A program made the position numbers and the translations under genes. The notes under the pieces were generated by a model, which saw only the letters and a program-made list of their open reading frames with translations, ran no database searches and had not been told where the DNA came from. A DNA stretch of 64,000 bases from Drosophila persimilis (Eukaryota > Arthropoda > Insecta > Diptera > Drosophilidae): NCBI RefSeq assembly GCF_003286085.1, contig NW_020825410.1, positions 185,001 through 249,000 of the forward strand, given 5' to 3'. Positions 20,666 through 33,817 of this stretch are shown piece by piece; the first letter of the stretch is position 1; each line of letters starts with the position of its first letter.

Positions 20666-23600
20666 AGCAGCATCCGCTGCTCTTATACTCCGCCTCGAAG
20701 AGAGCGGAGCAGACGTAGCCCTGATCCAGGAACCTTGGATAGTGGGAGACAAGGTTTGTGGACTAGGGTCGAAGGAGTACAAGATAATTGTAGCTCAACA
20801 TGAAGGTAAAACCCGCACCTGAATTCTCGCCAGAAAGCACCTTAATATCTTTCTGCTCCATAATTATAGCGATAGCGACAACACGGCGGCAAGCCTAGAG
20901 CTGAAAGGGACACATCTAAGGCTGATGTCGTCCTACATGGCCCATGAGGGAAACGATCCTCCCAACGACCTTTTTCGCAAACTAGCCAGCGACAGCGAGA
21001 GGTCTTAATAGGTTGCGATGCCAACGCTCACCACACTCAATGGGGGAGCTCGAACACAAATGTAAGGGGTGAGTCACTTTTCAGCTTCATCCTTAACTCA
21101 AATCTATTTATTTGTAATCGGGGCAACGACCCCACTTTTATAATTAAAAATCGACAGGAGGTTATTGACATCACCCTAGTGTCTTCCAAACTGTTAGACA
21201 TAGTCAAGAGTTGGCAAGTCCTTGATGACCACTCTTTCTCTGACCACAGATACATCGAGACAACACTATCCCTCGAGTCTTCGAAACCTAAGGACTATAT
21301 TAATCCCAGGAAAGCCAACTGGGAAAAATATAGCTCAGCCCTGGAGGACTTACTCCCCTCCAAAGCACCATCATGCCCTGACACAAAAGACGACCTAGAT
21401 CGCCTAGTGAACAGGTTCACAGAGGCATGCAACAAAGCCTTCGCGGCTTTGCAGCATGCCCCTCTAGCAAACCTAGGGGGAAAAAGAAACCCCCCTGGTG
21501 GTCAAAACAAATAGACATCCTACGTAAAAGCTGCAGGACCCTCTTCAACAGGGCCAAAAGCGCGAACGAGGAGAGCCACTGGGCAGACTATAAAATCAGT
21601 CTGTCACTATATAAAAAGGAAACAAGGAAAGCAAAAAGGGCCTCTTGGCAAAAATTTTGCTCGGAAATTGAGGAAACGTCAGAGGCCGCAAGGCTTCGCA
21701 AGATTCTCTCAAAAACTAACCCCTCGGTAGGGTATCTTAAAAGGAATGACGGCACGTGGACTAACTCCAGTGAGGAGTCCCTGCACATTCTACTAGACAC
21801 ACATTTTCCAGGGTGCACAACCATCGAGACGGCACATCTTCCAGGAGAGGGACCGGTAACCTCGATGGATCACATCCTCACAAAACGTAACATAAGCTGG
21901 GCAATAAACAGCTTCAACCCGTTCAAATCGCCAGGCCCAGACCAGGTAATCCCGGCCCAACTTCAGAAGGCCGGGGATACGGCCATCAACTGGCTACAAG
22001 GTATCTTCAGGAAGATACTGGCTGTGGGTACAATCCCGCGAACATGGCTTAAGGCAAAGATAGTCTTCATTCCCAAAGCTGGGAAAGCCTCGCAGTCAGC
22101 TGCAAAAGACTTTAGACCAATCAGCCTGTCGTCCTTCCTCCTCAAAACCTTTGAGAGACTCGTCGGGCTGCAACTGAGGACAACTATACACCCTCAGTTG
22201 CTGTCAGGCGCACAGCATGCCTACCGGAAAGGAAACGGCTCTTCATGAAGTGATCTCAGCGGTAGAGAAATCTCTGCATCACAAAGAGTACTCACTCATA
22301 GCCTTTCTCGATATTGAGGGAGCTTTCAACAACGTTGTACCGGGTGCCATTACAGAAGCCCTGACTGACCTGGGGGGTGGACCGTCACTTGGTGATGCTC
22401 ATTGATCGATTGCTCACATGCAGGACGGTGACATCATCGATGGGATCGTCCGCCCAGTCAAGGTATGTCAACAGAGGCACCCCGCAAGGTAGTGTCCTGT
22501 CTCCTCTTCTGTGGAACATAGCAGTCAACAAGATTCTATGTGACCTAGAGGGGGGGGGCTGCAAAGTCGTGGCCTATGCGGACGATGTTGCGATTATCTT
22601 CTCGGGGAAATACTCCCAAACACTGTGCGACTTAATGTCCACAAAGCTAGCGCAACTGTCGGATTGGAAAGAATCGCGCGGTCTGGGAGTAAATCCCTCA
22701 AAAACGGAACTCGTACTATTCACAAATAAATACAAGGTCCCGACCCTCAACCCTACAATACTACAAGGATGCAGGCTCTCCTTTAGCGACAATGCCAGTT
22801 ACTTAGGGTTGGTAATTGACAAGAAGCTTAGCTGGAACCTGAATGTCAAAGACAGAGTGAAGAAGGCAATGACTGCACTCTATACATGCAAAAAAGCTAT
22901 TGGGCTAAGATGGGGTATGATCCCAAGCATAGTCCAATGGATATATCAAGCTATAGTGAGACCAATACTACTCTACGGAGTTACGGAGTTACTACTAAGT
23001 TCCAAGAGAGTATACAGACACTCCCTTCGACACAATCATCCCTCACAGAGACGAATGGCTCGAGGGACTCCCAGGCCCAGATGGGGCCATAAACATCTTC
23101 ACAGATGGATCAAAGCTGGACGACAGAGTCGGAGGGGGAATCTACTCTGAACAGCTAAACATAAGGCATTCCTTCAGACTCCCAGATCATTGCAGTGTCT
23201 TTCAAGCGGAAGTCATAGCAATCAGGGAGGCTCTAGACTGCCTACAAGCGGCTGCCGTCACGGCAACCAAGCTAAACATTTATAGCGACAGCCAGGCTGC
23301 GATCAAATCGCTAAGCGCGATTTCGGCCACCGTGGCAGACTGCCGCAAATCTCTGCACGAGATGGCTCAGCAATTTGCTATTAGCCTAATTTGGGTCCCG
23401 GGCCACCGGGACATCGAGGGCAACTGTATAGCGGACGAGCTGGCCAGATCTGGCACTACAATCCCCCTTCTCCAAGACAAGGAGGATATCTGTATGCCAA
23501 TGGCCACCTGTAAGCTCATTATTAGGGAGCAATACAAGCGACTAAAAAACGATATGTGGCAAACAGTGCCACGATGTCGCACAACTCGGCAAACATGGCC

Positions 23601-23925
23601 GACCATGGACATGAAGCGCACCTCCGAGCTCCTCAAGTTAAGCAGGAAAAGGTGCAGCGTAGTCACACGTTCCCTCACGGGACACTGGCTAATAGGCACC
23701 CACGCTAACAGGCTGGGGGCCCCACATAACGATTTTTGTCGCAGCTGTAGAGACGAGGAAGAGGAGGAGACAGTGGAACATCTGTTCTGCTCCTGCCCAG
23801 CTCTCAGCAGAAGAAGGCTACAGCACCTGGGCTCAGCCTTTCTACACGACATCTCACAGATGTCCAAACTATGTCCCAGGAGGATAGCGAACTTTGTGAG
23901 AGCATCTGGATGGGATAATTGCTGA
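20625..23925 (+). pseudogene. LOA-A ORF2, copy 2, broken
   Basis: The domain order is endonuclease (IQEPW, with a TGA after KTRT at 20820), endonuclease C-terminus (DHSFSDHRYIETTLS), reverse transcriptase (FKSPGPDQV, AYADDVAII), RNase H and the final C-C-H-C finger. The G run near 22550 has nine bases and keeps LEGGGCKVVAYADD in frame. The ~290-bp deletion after LYGVTE destroys the linker and shifts the frame before TDGSK. RNase H from WVPGHRDIEGN to the stop at 23925 is open. Confidence 0.75.
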
Positions 23926-24044
23926 CAGGAAGTCTCACAACGCAGGAAGGAAATGATCCTATGCGGTATCACAACGGGCCGAAACCGGCCTAAGTGTGAC
24001 GGGCTGCGAGCGAGCCCGGCAGCCGCCTCAACCTAACCTAACCT

Positions 24045-24416
24045 ATGTGGACTTCATGGAAGAGTATGAAGGACTAGGACATATGAAGATTGTGCCAGCA
24101 TTAAAAGTTCCCAAAAGGCACTACTTCATTCCACATCATTGTGTACTCAAACCTGAGAGCACCACCACAAAGCTTCGGGTAGTGTTCGATGCATCATGCA
24201 AATCAACAAGCGGGAAATCTTTGAACGACATTCTGCAGGCTGGACCCACCGTTCAGAGCGAACTTATGTCCATTCTGCTACGATTTCGAATTCATAAGTA
24301 CGTATTCACAGCGGACATAGAAAAGATGTACCGGCAAGTGTGGATGAATCCGGAGGATCAATTCCATCAGATGATAGTCTGGAGAAACAATCCATCCGAA
24401 GAGATCCTATACCTAT
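24045..24416 (+). pseudogene. BEL reverse transcriptase fragment, tandem unit 2
   Basis: Identical in content to 17775-18146 (VVFDASCKSTSGKS, DIEKMY). It ends at the same junction with antisense Rep. It is exactly 6270 bp from the first copy. Confidence 0.8.
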
Positions 24417-24586
24417 AATCGAAATACCTAGCACAAGTAACTGGATCTGCCCTGATAAGTCGCTTCTTTTTGGTGTAGGGTAGATTCATTGCTTCTTCTT
24501 CGCTAATGATCTCCCTATCTACGTTTTTTTTTAGCAAAACAAGCAACTCTGGCCACCGCGTTTCAGCAGCAGACAGAGTAATGAAA
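24417..24586 (-). pseudogene. Helentron Rep fragment, tandem unit 2
   Basis: A duplicate of 18147-18316 with one visible difference: CARYFDYRYR here and CASYFDYRYR in the first unit. It is bounded by the same BEL and DINE junctions. Confidence 0.8.
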
Positions 24587-25228
24587 CGAGGGGGAACGTT
24601 GTGAGTTGCTGCGGACACCGCAATTCTACAGTTATACCCGATACTAAGTCAGTATGGCTCTCCTCCGGCAGACGCCGCTAATATTAAACGACACGACAAA
24701 GAGTGCGTGCGAGAGAGACAGAAAATCAGTCTGAGCGTGACGTCGGACGCTGCGTAGCCAGTGCAAATTGATTTGTTCCTTTTGGCTATAAAAATGATCT
24801 GATCTGATCCAGATTCAGCAATCTGATAGATATGGTCGTTCTCTATGATTCTGCGTTTTTAGTTTTCTCGAATGTGTAATATTGTGGATGCAACAGATTT
24901 TCGTCCTTTGTGGGGGCGGAAGGGGGTGGGGCGAAATTTTGAGATATACGTTTTATAGTGAGATCTAACAGGAGTGCGGATACTAAATTTGGTTACTCTA
25001 GCCCTAATAGTCCCTGAGATTTGTGAATATCCCCAGATTTGCATCCTTTGCGGGGGCGGAAGGGGGTGTGGCGAAATTTTGAAACAAACTCGTCTCGGTC
25101 CGATATATTAGGAGTGTGGATACCAAATTTGGTTGCTCTAGCTTTTATAGTCTCTGAGATCTAGGCGCTAATATTTTACTCTAAGCAAAGCCGCCTATGC
25201 TACGTGTGTGTTAGAGAGAGACAGGGCG
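24587..25228 (-). mobile_element. DINE-1 repeat, reverse, truncated, tandem unit 2
   Basis: A duplicate of 18317-18958 with the same left end inside Rep and the same chimeric right end at GAGACAGGGCG joined to BEL gag. Repetition of this odd junction is the strongest evidence for tandem duplication of the whole block. Confidence 0.85.
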
Positions 25229-25230
25229 CA

Positions 25231-25578
25231 TGTTTTGCGAATCACAAAACAAACGCATGCCCTGGTCGAAACTGCTTCAAGTGTGACAAGAAGCACAACA
25301 CGATGCTATATTTGGAAACAGCATCAGGCGCAGCTACAGAATCAAGAGGCCCGACGGTTGGTGCAGCAAGAAACAATAGTTACAATCTTCTGGGCACAGC
25401 AAAGGTGGCAGAATAAGCCAACAACGGGCAGGTTGATAATTTCAGAGCACTGCTAGATTCAGGATCACAGATAAACTTGATCTCTGAACGAAATGTGCTC
25501 ATGAAATCCCTTCACAATGGTTTTACGCAAAGAATTTAAGCTTTCGTATTACCACAGATAATAGCTGATCAACCAGCT
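25231..25578 (+). pseudogene. BEL gag/protease fragment, tandem unit 3
   Basis: A copy of 18961-19308 with the zinc-knuckle region, the early stop and the shared protease deletion. It ends at the LOA-A insertion point CAACCAGCT. Confidence 0.8.
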
Positions 25579-25770
25579 TGTAGTGCTTGTGGTGCCGCCT
25601 CGTATAAGTAGCTCACACACTCCCCTATCCCTACACACTACCTACACCGGGCCGGACTAAGAGTGTTATTCGACCCGTGCCGAGAGTCAGCCTGGCTGGG
25701 GGCCCGGTATATAAAACTAGCCCAGTCGTTAACGGAGAGCTCAGGGACTTGGCAGCCCCCTGTTCTAAGT

Positions 25771-26905
25771 ATGCCTTATCCGGGCAACGTGGATCTCTGC
25801 CCGGACGGTCCGTACCCCTTCTCTGCAGCTCGCGGGAAAAGAATTGAAGAATTTAAAAACAAACAAAATGAGTCTGGCACTCCCCAAATGCCAACAGGGA
25901 GCAATCCCAAACAGGGGAAGGCAGCGGCCCAAAGGCCTGGCCCGACCCGCAAATCAGCAGGGAAAACCTGCGCGGCGGAAGATGCTAGGGAGAGCCCAAA
26001 GGGGTCCCATCCCGGTGTCGGGGTGGGTTGTGAATTGGCTCCCAAAACCGATACCTTGGCAGAGTGGCTATGCAATCCTGCGGCTGCTCTGCCTGCTGGT
26101 AAAGTGGCGGGTGATGAGTCACCATCTACTAGTGTCCAAGCCAAATCTTTTACATATGCCGATAGAAGGAGTGCTGGCAACACTCGGGCGTCCAGCCCGA
26201 CGGACAAATGGATAAAGAAGGTTGAGTGGGCCTCGAAGGTGCTGCCGAACTTTGGCAAGGAAGCACCGAAGAAGGAAGCCCCTCAGCAAAAAAGGCAGCG
26301 CTCGCAGGAGACTCTGGGGCCGACACCGAAGCGCTCCAGAGTGCTGCCTAACGCATCGTTCGCGCAGATTGCCAGACTTGAGACTTGTAGACTGGAGCGA
26401 AGTGCCCAGTAGACCAAGGGCGAGAGTCTGGGTGCCCGCCTCCATGAAGGAGCCGGAGCGCATCCTAAAAATGCTGCAAAGATGCAACCCCCACCTCCCA
26501 ACAGCGGATTGGAAAGTGGTCAAAGTTGAGACGACACAGGGCCCCACAAACCAGGCGGTGGTCGTCCTCAACAAAGAGTCGCTGGCCCCGATTGAGGCTG
26601 CCAAAGGCGAGCTCAATTTTGGGTTCAGCTCTGTGACCGTAAAGGTCTACAAGTCGGATGCGGCGGCCGAGGCACGTCCTGTCCACAAGCCAGTCGAGCA
26701 GGACGCTGCCTCGGAGATCGAAGCACCCGACGATCACACAGAGATAGACCCAGAGGGCTACTCCACCGATGGCACGCTGAGATGCGACTTCGAGGCGATG
26801 TGTTGCCACGAGGAAGTCGAGGACGATCCGGATGCCGACATTACAGTGGTGGAGAACACTAAGGATGTCCCTGAGGCTCCTTCAGATCAATCTCCACCAC
26901 TGTAA
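25771..26905 (+). pseudogene. LOA-A ORF1, copy 3a
   Basis: Same layout and same frameshift as the ORF1 at 19531, including the short NTRAS variant. It is practically identical to that copy. The ORF2 start lies at 26865. Confidence 0.7.
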
Positions 26906-29533
26906 AGCAGCATCCGCTGCTCTTATACTCCGCCTCGAAGAGAGCGGAGCAGACGTAGCCCTGATCCAGGAACCTTGGATAGTGGGAGACAAGGTTTGTG
27001 GACTAGGGTCGAAGGAGTACAAGATAATTGTAGCTCAACATGAAGGTAAAACCCGCACCTGAATTCTCGCCAGAAAGCACCTTAATATCTTTCTGCTCCA
27101 TAATTATAGCGATAGCGACAACACGGCGGCAAGCCTAGAGCTGAAAGGGACACATCTAAGGCTGATGTCGTCCTACATGGCCCATGAGGGAAACGATCCT
27201 CCCAACGACCTTTTTCGCAAACTAGCCAGCGACAGCGAGAGGTCGGACATAGACCTATTAATAGGTTGCGATGCCAACGCTCACCACACTCAATGGGGGA
27301 GCTCGAACACAAATGTAAGGGGTGAGTCACTTTTCAGCTTCATCCTTAACTCAAATCTATTTATTTGTAATCGGGGCAACGACCCCACTTTTATAATTAA
27401 AAATCGACAGGAGGTTATTGACATCACCCTAGTGTCTTCCAAACTGTTAGACATAGTCAAGAGTTGGCAAGTCCTTGATGACCACTCTTTCTCTGACCAC
27501 AGATACATCGAGACAACACTATCCCTCGAGTCTTCGAAACCTAAGGACTATATTAATCCCAGGAAAGCCAACTGGGAAAAATATAGCTCAGCCCTGGAGG
27601 ACTTACTCCCCTCCAAAGCACCATCATGCCCTGACACAAAAGACGACCTAGATCGCCTAGTGAACAGGTTCACAGAGGCATGCAACAAAGCCTTCGCGGC
27701 TTTGCAGCATGCCCCTCTAGCAAACCTAGGGGGAAAAAGAAACCCCCCTGGTGGTCAAAACAAATAGACATCCTACGTAAAAGCTGCAGGACCCTCTTCA
27801 ACAGGGCCAAAAGCGCGAACGAGGAGAGCCACTGGGCAGACTATAAAATCAGTCTGTCACTATATAAAAAGGAAACAAGGAAAGCAAAAAGGGCCTCTTG
27901 GCAAAAATTTTGCTCGGAAATTGAGGAAACGTCAGAGGCCGCAAGGCTTCGCAAGATTCTCTCAAAAACTAACCCCTCGGTAGGGTATCTTAAAAGGAAT
28001 GACGGCACGTGGACTAACTCCAGTGAGGAGTCCCTGCACATTCTACTAGACACACATTTTCCAGGGTGCACAACCATCGAGACGGCACATCTTCCAGGAG
28101 AGGGACCGGTAACCTCGATGGATCACATCCTCACAAAACGTAACATAAGCTGGGCAATAAACAGCTTCAACCCGTTCAAATCGCCAGGCCCAGACCAGGT
28201 AATCCCGGCCCAACTTCAGAAGGCCGGGGATACGGCCATCAACTGGCTACAAGGTATCTTCAGGAAGATACTGGCTGTGGGTACAATCCCGCGAACATGG
28301 CTTAAGGCAAAGATAGTCTTCATTCCCAAAGCTGGGAAAGCCTCGCAGTCAGCTGCAAAAGACTTTAGACCAATCAGCCTGTCGTCCTTCCTCCTCAAAA
28401 CCTTTGAGAGACTCGTCGGGCTGCAACTGAGGACAACTATACACCCTCAGTTGCTGTCAGGCGCACAGCATGCCTACCGGAAAGGAAACGGCTCTTCATG
28501 AAGTGATCTCAGCGGTAGAGAAATCTCTGCATCACAAAGAGTACTCACTCATAGCCTTTCTCGATATTGAGGGAGCTTTCAACAACGTTGTACCGGGTGC
28601 CATTACAGAAGCCCTGACTGACCTGGGGGGTGGACCGTCACTTGGTGATGCTCATTGATCGATTGCTCACATGCAGGACGGTGACATCATCGATGGGATC
28701 GTCCGCCCAGTCAAGGTATGTCAACAAAGGCACCCCGCAAGGTAGTGTCCTGTCTCCTCTTCTGTGGAACATAGCAGTCAACAAGATTCTATGTGACCTA
28801 GAGGGGGGGGGCTGCAAAGTCGTGGCCTATGCGGACGATGTTGCGATTATCTTCTCGGGGAAATACTCCCAAACACTGTGCGACTTAATGTCCACAAAGC
28901 TAGCGCAACTGTCGGATTGGAAAGAATCGCGCGGTCTGGGAGTAAATCCCTCAAAAACGGAACTCGTACTATTCACAAATAAATACAAGTTCCCGACCCT
29001 CAACCCTACAATACTACAAGGATGCAGGCTCTCCTTTAGCGACAATGCCAGTTACTTAGGGTTGGTTGGTAATTGACAAGAAGCTTAGCTGGAACCTGAA
29101 TGTCAAAGACAGAGTGAAGAAGGCAATGACTGCACTCTATACATGCAAAAAAGCTATTGGGCTAAGATGGGGTATGATCCCAAGCATAGTCCAATGGATA
29201 TATCAAGCTATAGTGAGACCAATACTACTCTACGGAGTTACGGAGTTACTACTAAGTTCCAAGAGAGTATACAGACACTCCCTTCGACACAATCATCCCT
29301 CACAGAGACGAATGGCTCGAGGGACTCCCAGGCCCAGATGGGGCCATAAACATCTTCACAGATGGATCAAAGCTGGACGACAGAGTCGGAGGGGGAATCT
29401 ACTCTGAACAGCTAAACATAAGGCATTCCTTCAGACTCCCAGATCATTGCAGTGTCTTTCAAGCGGAAATCATAGCAATCAGGGAGGCTCTAGACTGCCT
29501 ACAAGCGGCTGCCGTCACGGCAACCAAGCTAAA
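26865..29533 (+). pseudogene. LOA-A ORF2, copy 3a, broken
   Basis: The endonuclease is the most complete of the LOA-A set: IQEPW, GCDANAHHTQWGSSN, DHSFSDHRYIE, in an open frame from 27165 to 27767 after one TGA at 27060. The reverse transcriptase follows in shifted frames (FKSPGPDQV, AYADDVAII). A 4-bp insertion (GGTT) at about 29066 breaks LGLVIDKKL, which is intact in copy 3b. It ends within RNase H at the internal duplication junction. Confidence 0.75.
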
Positions 29534-30055
29534 CTTGTAGACTGGAGCGAAGTGCCCAGTAGACCAAGGGCGAGAGTCTGGGTGCCCGCCTCCATGAAGG
29601 AGCCGGAGCGCATCCTAAAAATGCTGCAAAGATGCAACCCCCACCTCCCAACAGCGGATTGGAAAGTGGTCAAAGTTGAGACGACACAGGGCCCCACAAA
29701 CCAGGCGGTGGTCGTCCTCAACAAAGAGTCGCTGGCCCCGATTGAGGCTGCCAAAGGCGAGCTCAATTGTGGGTTCAGCTCTGTGACCGTAAAGGTCTAC
29801 AAGTCGGATGCGGCGGCCGAGGCACGTCCTGTCCACAAGCCAGTCGAGCAGGACGCTGCCTCGGAGATCGAAGCACCCGACGATCACACAGAGATAGACC
29901 CAGAGGGCTACTCCACCGATGGCACGCTGAGATGCGACTTCGAGGCGATGTGTTGCCACGAGGAAGTCGAGGACGATCCGGATGCCGACATTACAGTGGT
30001 GGAGAACACTAAGGATGTCCCTGAGGCTCCTTCAGATCAATCTCCACCACTGTAA
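29534..30055 (+). pseudogene. LOA-A ORF1 C-terminal half, copy 3b
   Basis: This encodes DWSEVPSRPRARVWVPASM to the ORF1 stop. Because of the fusion, a 202-codon frame starting at about 29447 joins RNase H-region bases read out of frame to the ORF1 C-terminal domain. It is a by-product of the duplication and I do not consider it a functional gene. Confidence 0.7.
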
Positions 30056-33000
30056 AGCAGCATCCGCTGCTCTTATACTCCGCCTCGAAGAGAGCGGAGC
30101 AGACGTAGCCCTGATCCAGGAACCTTGGATAGTGGGAGACAAGGTTTGTGGACTAGGGTCGAAGGAGTACAAGATAATTGTAGCTCAACATGAAGGTAAA
30201 ACCCGCACCTGAATTCTCGCCAGAAAGCACCTTAATATCTTTCTGCTCCATAATTATAGCGATAGCGACAACACGGCGGCAAGCCTAGAGCTGAAAGGGA
30301 CACATCTAAGGCTGATGTCGTCCTACATGGCCCATGAGGGAAACGATCCTCCCAACGACCTTTTTCGCAAACTAGCCAGCGACAGCGAGAGGTCGGACAT
30401 AGACCTATTAATAGGTTGCGATGCCAACGCTCACCACACTCAATGGGGGAGCTCGAACACAAATGTAAGGGGTGAGTCACTTTTCAGCTTCATCCTTAAC
30501 TCAAATCTATTTATTTGTAATCGGGGCAACGACCCCACTTTTATAATTAAAAATCGACAGGAGGTTATTGACATCACCCTAGTGTCTTCCAAACTGTTAG
30601 ACATAGTCAAGAGTTGGCAAGTCCTTGATGACCACTCTTTCTCTGACCACAGATACATCGAGACAACACTATCCCTCGAGTCTTCGAAACCTAAGGACTA
30701 TATTAATCCCAGGAAAGCCAACTGGGAAAAATATAGCTCAGCCCTGGAGGACTTACTCCCCTCCAAAGCACCATCATGCCCTGACACAAAAGACGACCTA
30801 GATCGCCTAGTGAACAGGTTCACAGAGGCATGCAACAAAGCCTTCGCGGCTTTGCAGCATGCCCCTCTAGCAAACCTAGGGGGAAAAAGAAACCCCCCTG
30901 GTGGTCAAAACAAATAGACATCCTACGTAAAAGCTGCAGGACCCTCTTCAACAGGGCCAAAAGCGCGAACGAGGAGAGCCACTGGGCAGACTATAAAATC
31001 AGTCTGTCACTATATAAAAAGGAAACAAGGAAAGCAAAAAGGGCCTCTTGGCAAAAATTTTGCTCGGAAATTGAGGAAACGTCAGAGGCCGCAAGGCTTC
31101 GCAAGATTCTCTCAAAAACTAACCCCTCGGTAGGGTATCTTAAAAGGAATGACGGCACGTGGACTAACTCCAGTGAGGAGTCCCTGCACATTCTACTAGA
31201 CACACATTTTCCAGGGTGCACAACCATCGAGACGGCACATCTTCCAGGAGAGGGACCGGTAACCTCGATGGATCACATCCTCACAAAACGTAACATAAGC
31301 TGGGCAATAAACAGCTTCAACCCGTTCAAATCGCCAGGCCCAGACCAGGTAATCCCGGCCCAACTTCAGAAGGCCGGGGATACGGCCATCAACTGGCTAC
31401 AAGGTATCTTCAGGAAGATACTGGCTGTGGGTACAATCCCGCGAACATGGCTTAAGGCAAAGATAGTCTTCATTCCCAAAGCTGGGAAAGCCTCGCAGTC
31501 AGCTGCAAAAGACTTTAGACCAATCAGCCTGTCGTCCTTCCTCCTCAAAACCTTTGAGAGACTCGTCGGGCTGCAACTGAGGACAACTATACACCCTCAG
31601 TTGCTGTCAGGCGCACAGCATGCCTACCGGAAAGGAAACGGCTCTTCATGAAGTGATCTCAGCGGTAGAGAAATCTCTGCATCACAAAGAGTACTCACTC
31701 ATAGCCTTTCTCGATATTGAGGGAGCTTTCAACAACGTTGTACCGGGTGCCATTACAGAAGCCCTGACTGACCTGGGGGGTGGACCGTCACTTGGTGATG
31801 CTCATTGATCGATTGCTCACATGCAGGACGGTGACATCATCGATGGGATCGTCCGCCCAGTCAAGGTATGTCAACAAAGGCACCCCGCAAGGTAGTGTCC
31901 TGTCTCCTCTTCTGTGGAACATAGCAGTCAACAAGATTCTATGTGACCTAGAGGGGGGGGGCTGCAAAGTCGTGGCCTATGCGGACGATGTTGCGATTAT
32001 CTTCTCGGGGAAATACTCCCAAACACTGTGCGACTTAATGTCCACAAAGCTAGCGCAACTGTCGGATTGGAAAGAATCGCGCGGTCTGGGAGTAAATCCC
32101 TCAAAAACGGAACTCGTACTATTCACAAATAAATACAAGTTCCCGACCCTCAACCCTACAATACTACAAGGATGCAGGCTCTCCTTTAGCGACAATGCCA
32201 GTTACTTAGGGTTGGTAATTGACAAGAAGCTTAGCTGGAACCTGAATGTCAAAGACAGAGTGAAGAAGGCAATGACTGCACTCTATACATGCAAAAAAGC
32301 TATTGGGCTAAGATGGGGTATGATCCCAAGCATAGTCCAATGGATATATCAAGCTATAGTGAGACCAATACTACTCTACGGAGTTACGGAGTTACTACTA
32401 AGTTCCAAGAGAGTATACAGACACTCCCTTCGACACAATCATCCCTCACAGAGACGAATGGCTCGAGGGACTCCCAGGCCCAGATGGGGCCATAAACATC
32501 TTCACAGATGGATCAAAGCTGGACGACAGAGTCGGAGGGGGAATCTACTCTGAACAGCTAAACATAAGGCATTCCTTCAGACTCCCAGATCATTGCAGTG
32601 TCTTTCAAGCGGAAATCATAGCAATCAGGGAGGCTCTAGACTGCCTACAAGCGGCTGCCGTCACGGCAACCAAGCTAAACATTTATAGCGACAGCCAGGC
32701 TGCGATCAAATCGCTAAGCGCGATTTCGGCCACCGTGGCAGACTGCCGCAAATCTCTGCACGAGATGGCTCAGCAATTTGCTATTAGCCTAATTTGGGTC
32801 CCGGGCCACCGGGACATCGAGGGCAACTGTATAGCGGACGAGCTGGCCAGATCTGGCACTACAATCCCCCTTCTCCAAGACAAGGAGGATATTTGTATGC
32901 CAATGGCCACCTGTAAGCTCATTATTAGGGAGCAATACAAGCGACTAAAAAACGATATGTGGCAAACAGTGCCACGATGTCGCACAACTCGGCAAACATG

Positions 33001-33326
33001 GCCGACCATGGACATGAAGCACCTCCGAGCTCCTCAAGTTAAGCAGGAAAAGGTGCAGCGTAGTCACACGTTCCCTCACGGGACACTGGCTAATAGGCAC
33101 CCACGCTAACAGGCTGGGGGCCCCACATAACGATTTTTGTCGCAGCTGTAGAGACGAGGAAGAGGAGGAGACAGTGGAACATCTGTTCTGCTCCTGCCCA
33201 GCTCTCAGCAGAAGAAGGCTACAGCACCTGGGCTCAGCCTTTCTACACGACATCTCACAGATGTCCAAACTATGTCCCAGGAGGATAGCGAACTTTGTGA
33301 GAGCATCTGGATGGGATAATTGCTGA
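30015..33326 (+). pseudogene. LOA-A ORF2, copy 3b, broken
   Basis: It contains endonuclease, reverse transcriptase (31780-32553 open frame with RGTPQGS-type KGTPQGSVLSPLL and AYADDVAII), the ~290-bp linker deletion, then RNase H (WVPGHRDIEGN). A 2-bp deletion at about 33017 shifts the frame after TWPTMDMK, so the C-terminal finger is out of frame. It carries AATAAATACAAGTTCCC (K-F) where copies 1, 2 and the inverted copy have GGTCCC (K-V). Confidence 0.75.
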
Positions 33327-33445
33327 CAGGAAGTCTCACAACGCAGGAAGGAAATGATCCTATGCGGTATCACAACGGGCCGAAACCGGCCTAAGTGTGA
33401 CGGGCTGCGAGCGAGCCCGGCAGCCGCCTCAACCTAACCTAACCT

Positions 33446-33817
33446 ATGTGGACTTCATGGAAGAGTATGAAGGACTAGGACATATGAAGATTGTGCCAGC
33501 ATTAAAAGTTCCCAAAAGGCACTACTTCATTCCACATCATTGTGTACTCAAACCTGAGAGCACCACCACAAAGCTTCGGGTAGTGTTCGATGCATCATGC
33601 TAATCAACAAGCGGGAAATCTTTAAACGACATTCTGCAGGCTGGGCCCACCGTTCAGAGCGAACTTATGTCCATTCTGCTACGATTTCGAATTCATAAGT
33701 ACGTATTCACAGCGGACATAGAAAAGATGTACCGGCAAGTGTGGATGAATCCGGAGGATCAATTCCATCAGATGATAGTCTGGAGAAACAATCCATCCGA
33801 AGAGATCCTATACCTAT
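33446..33817 (+). pseudogene. BEL reverse transcriptase fragment, tandem unit 3
   Basis: Same fragment as at 17775, but the codon after VVFDASC is TAA here, adding a stop. It ends at the same junction with antisense Rep. Confidence 0.8.

Larger units (their letters stand above)
19309..24044 (+). mobile_element. LOA-clade LINE, family LOA-A, copy 2
   Basis: This near-identical copy of 13080-17774 lies in the second tandem unit. It keeps the endonuclease segment deleted in copy 1, apart from ~16 bp lost near 21006. It lacks about 290 bp between reverse transcriptase and RNase H (junction GGAGTTACGGAGTTACTAC at about 22985). It ends with the CCTAA tail and BEL resumes at TATGTGG. Confidence 0.8.
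25579..29533 (+). mobile_element. LOA-clade LINE, family LOA-A, copy 3a (lacks 3' end)
   Basis: This copy has the full 5' region (with a 30-bp deletion after CACTACCTAC near 25645), ORF1, and ORF2 as far as the start of RNase H. At GCAACCAAGCTAAAC it jumps back into ORF1 sequence (TTGTAGACTGGAGCG). The copy therefore has no 3' end of its own and is fused to copy 3b. Confidence 0.8.
29534..33445 (+). mobile_element. LOA-clade LINE, family LOA-A, copy 3b (lacks 5' end)
   Basis: This begins inside ORF1 at CTTGTAGACTGGAGCG and continues to the CCTAA tail. It repeats 26384-29533 at a distance of 3150 bp and then carries on past the copy-3a break. It has the variant GAGCTCAATTGTGGG in ORF1 and a 2-bp deletion in GACATGAAGCACCTCC (about 33017). 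Both are shared with the inverted copy at 47.6-51.8 kb. Confidence 0.8.

Noticed and set aside
29447..29540. New fused gene at the LOA-A internal duplication
   Set aside because: The N-terminal part is an out-of-frame reading of the RNase H region, so the frame is a by-product of the join.
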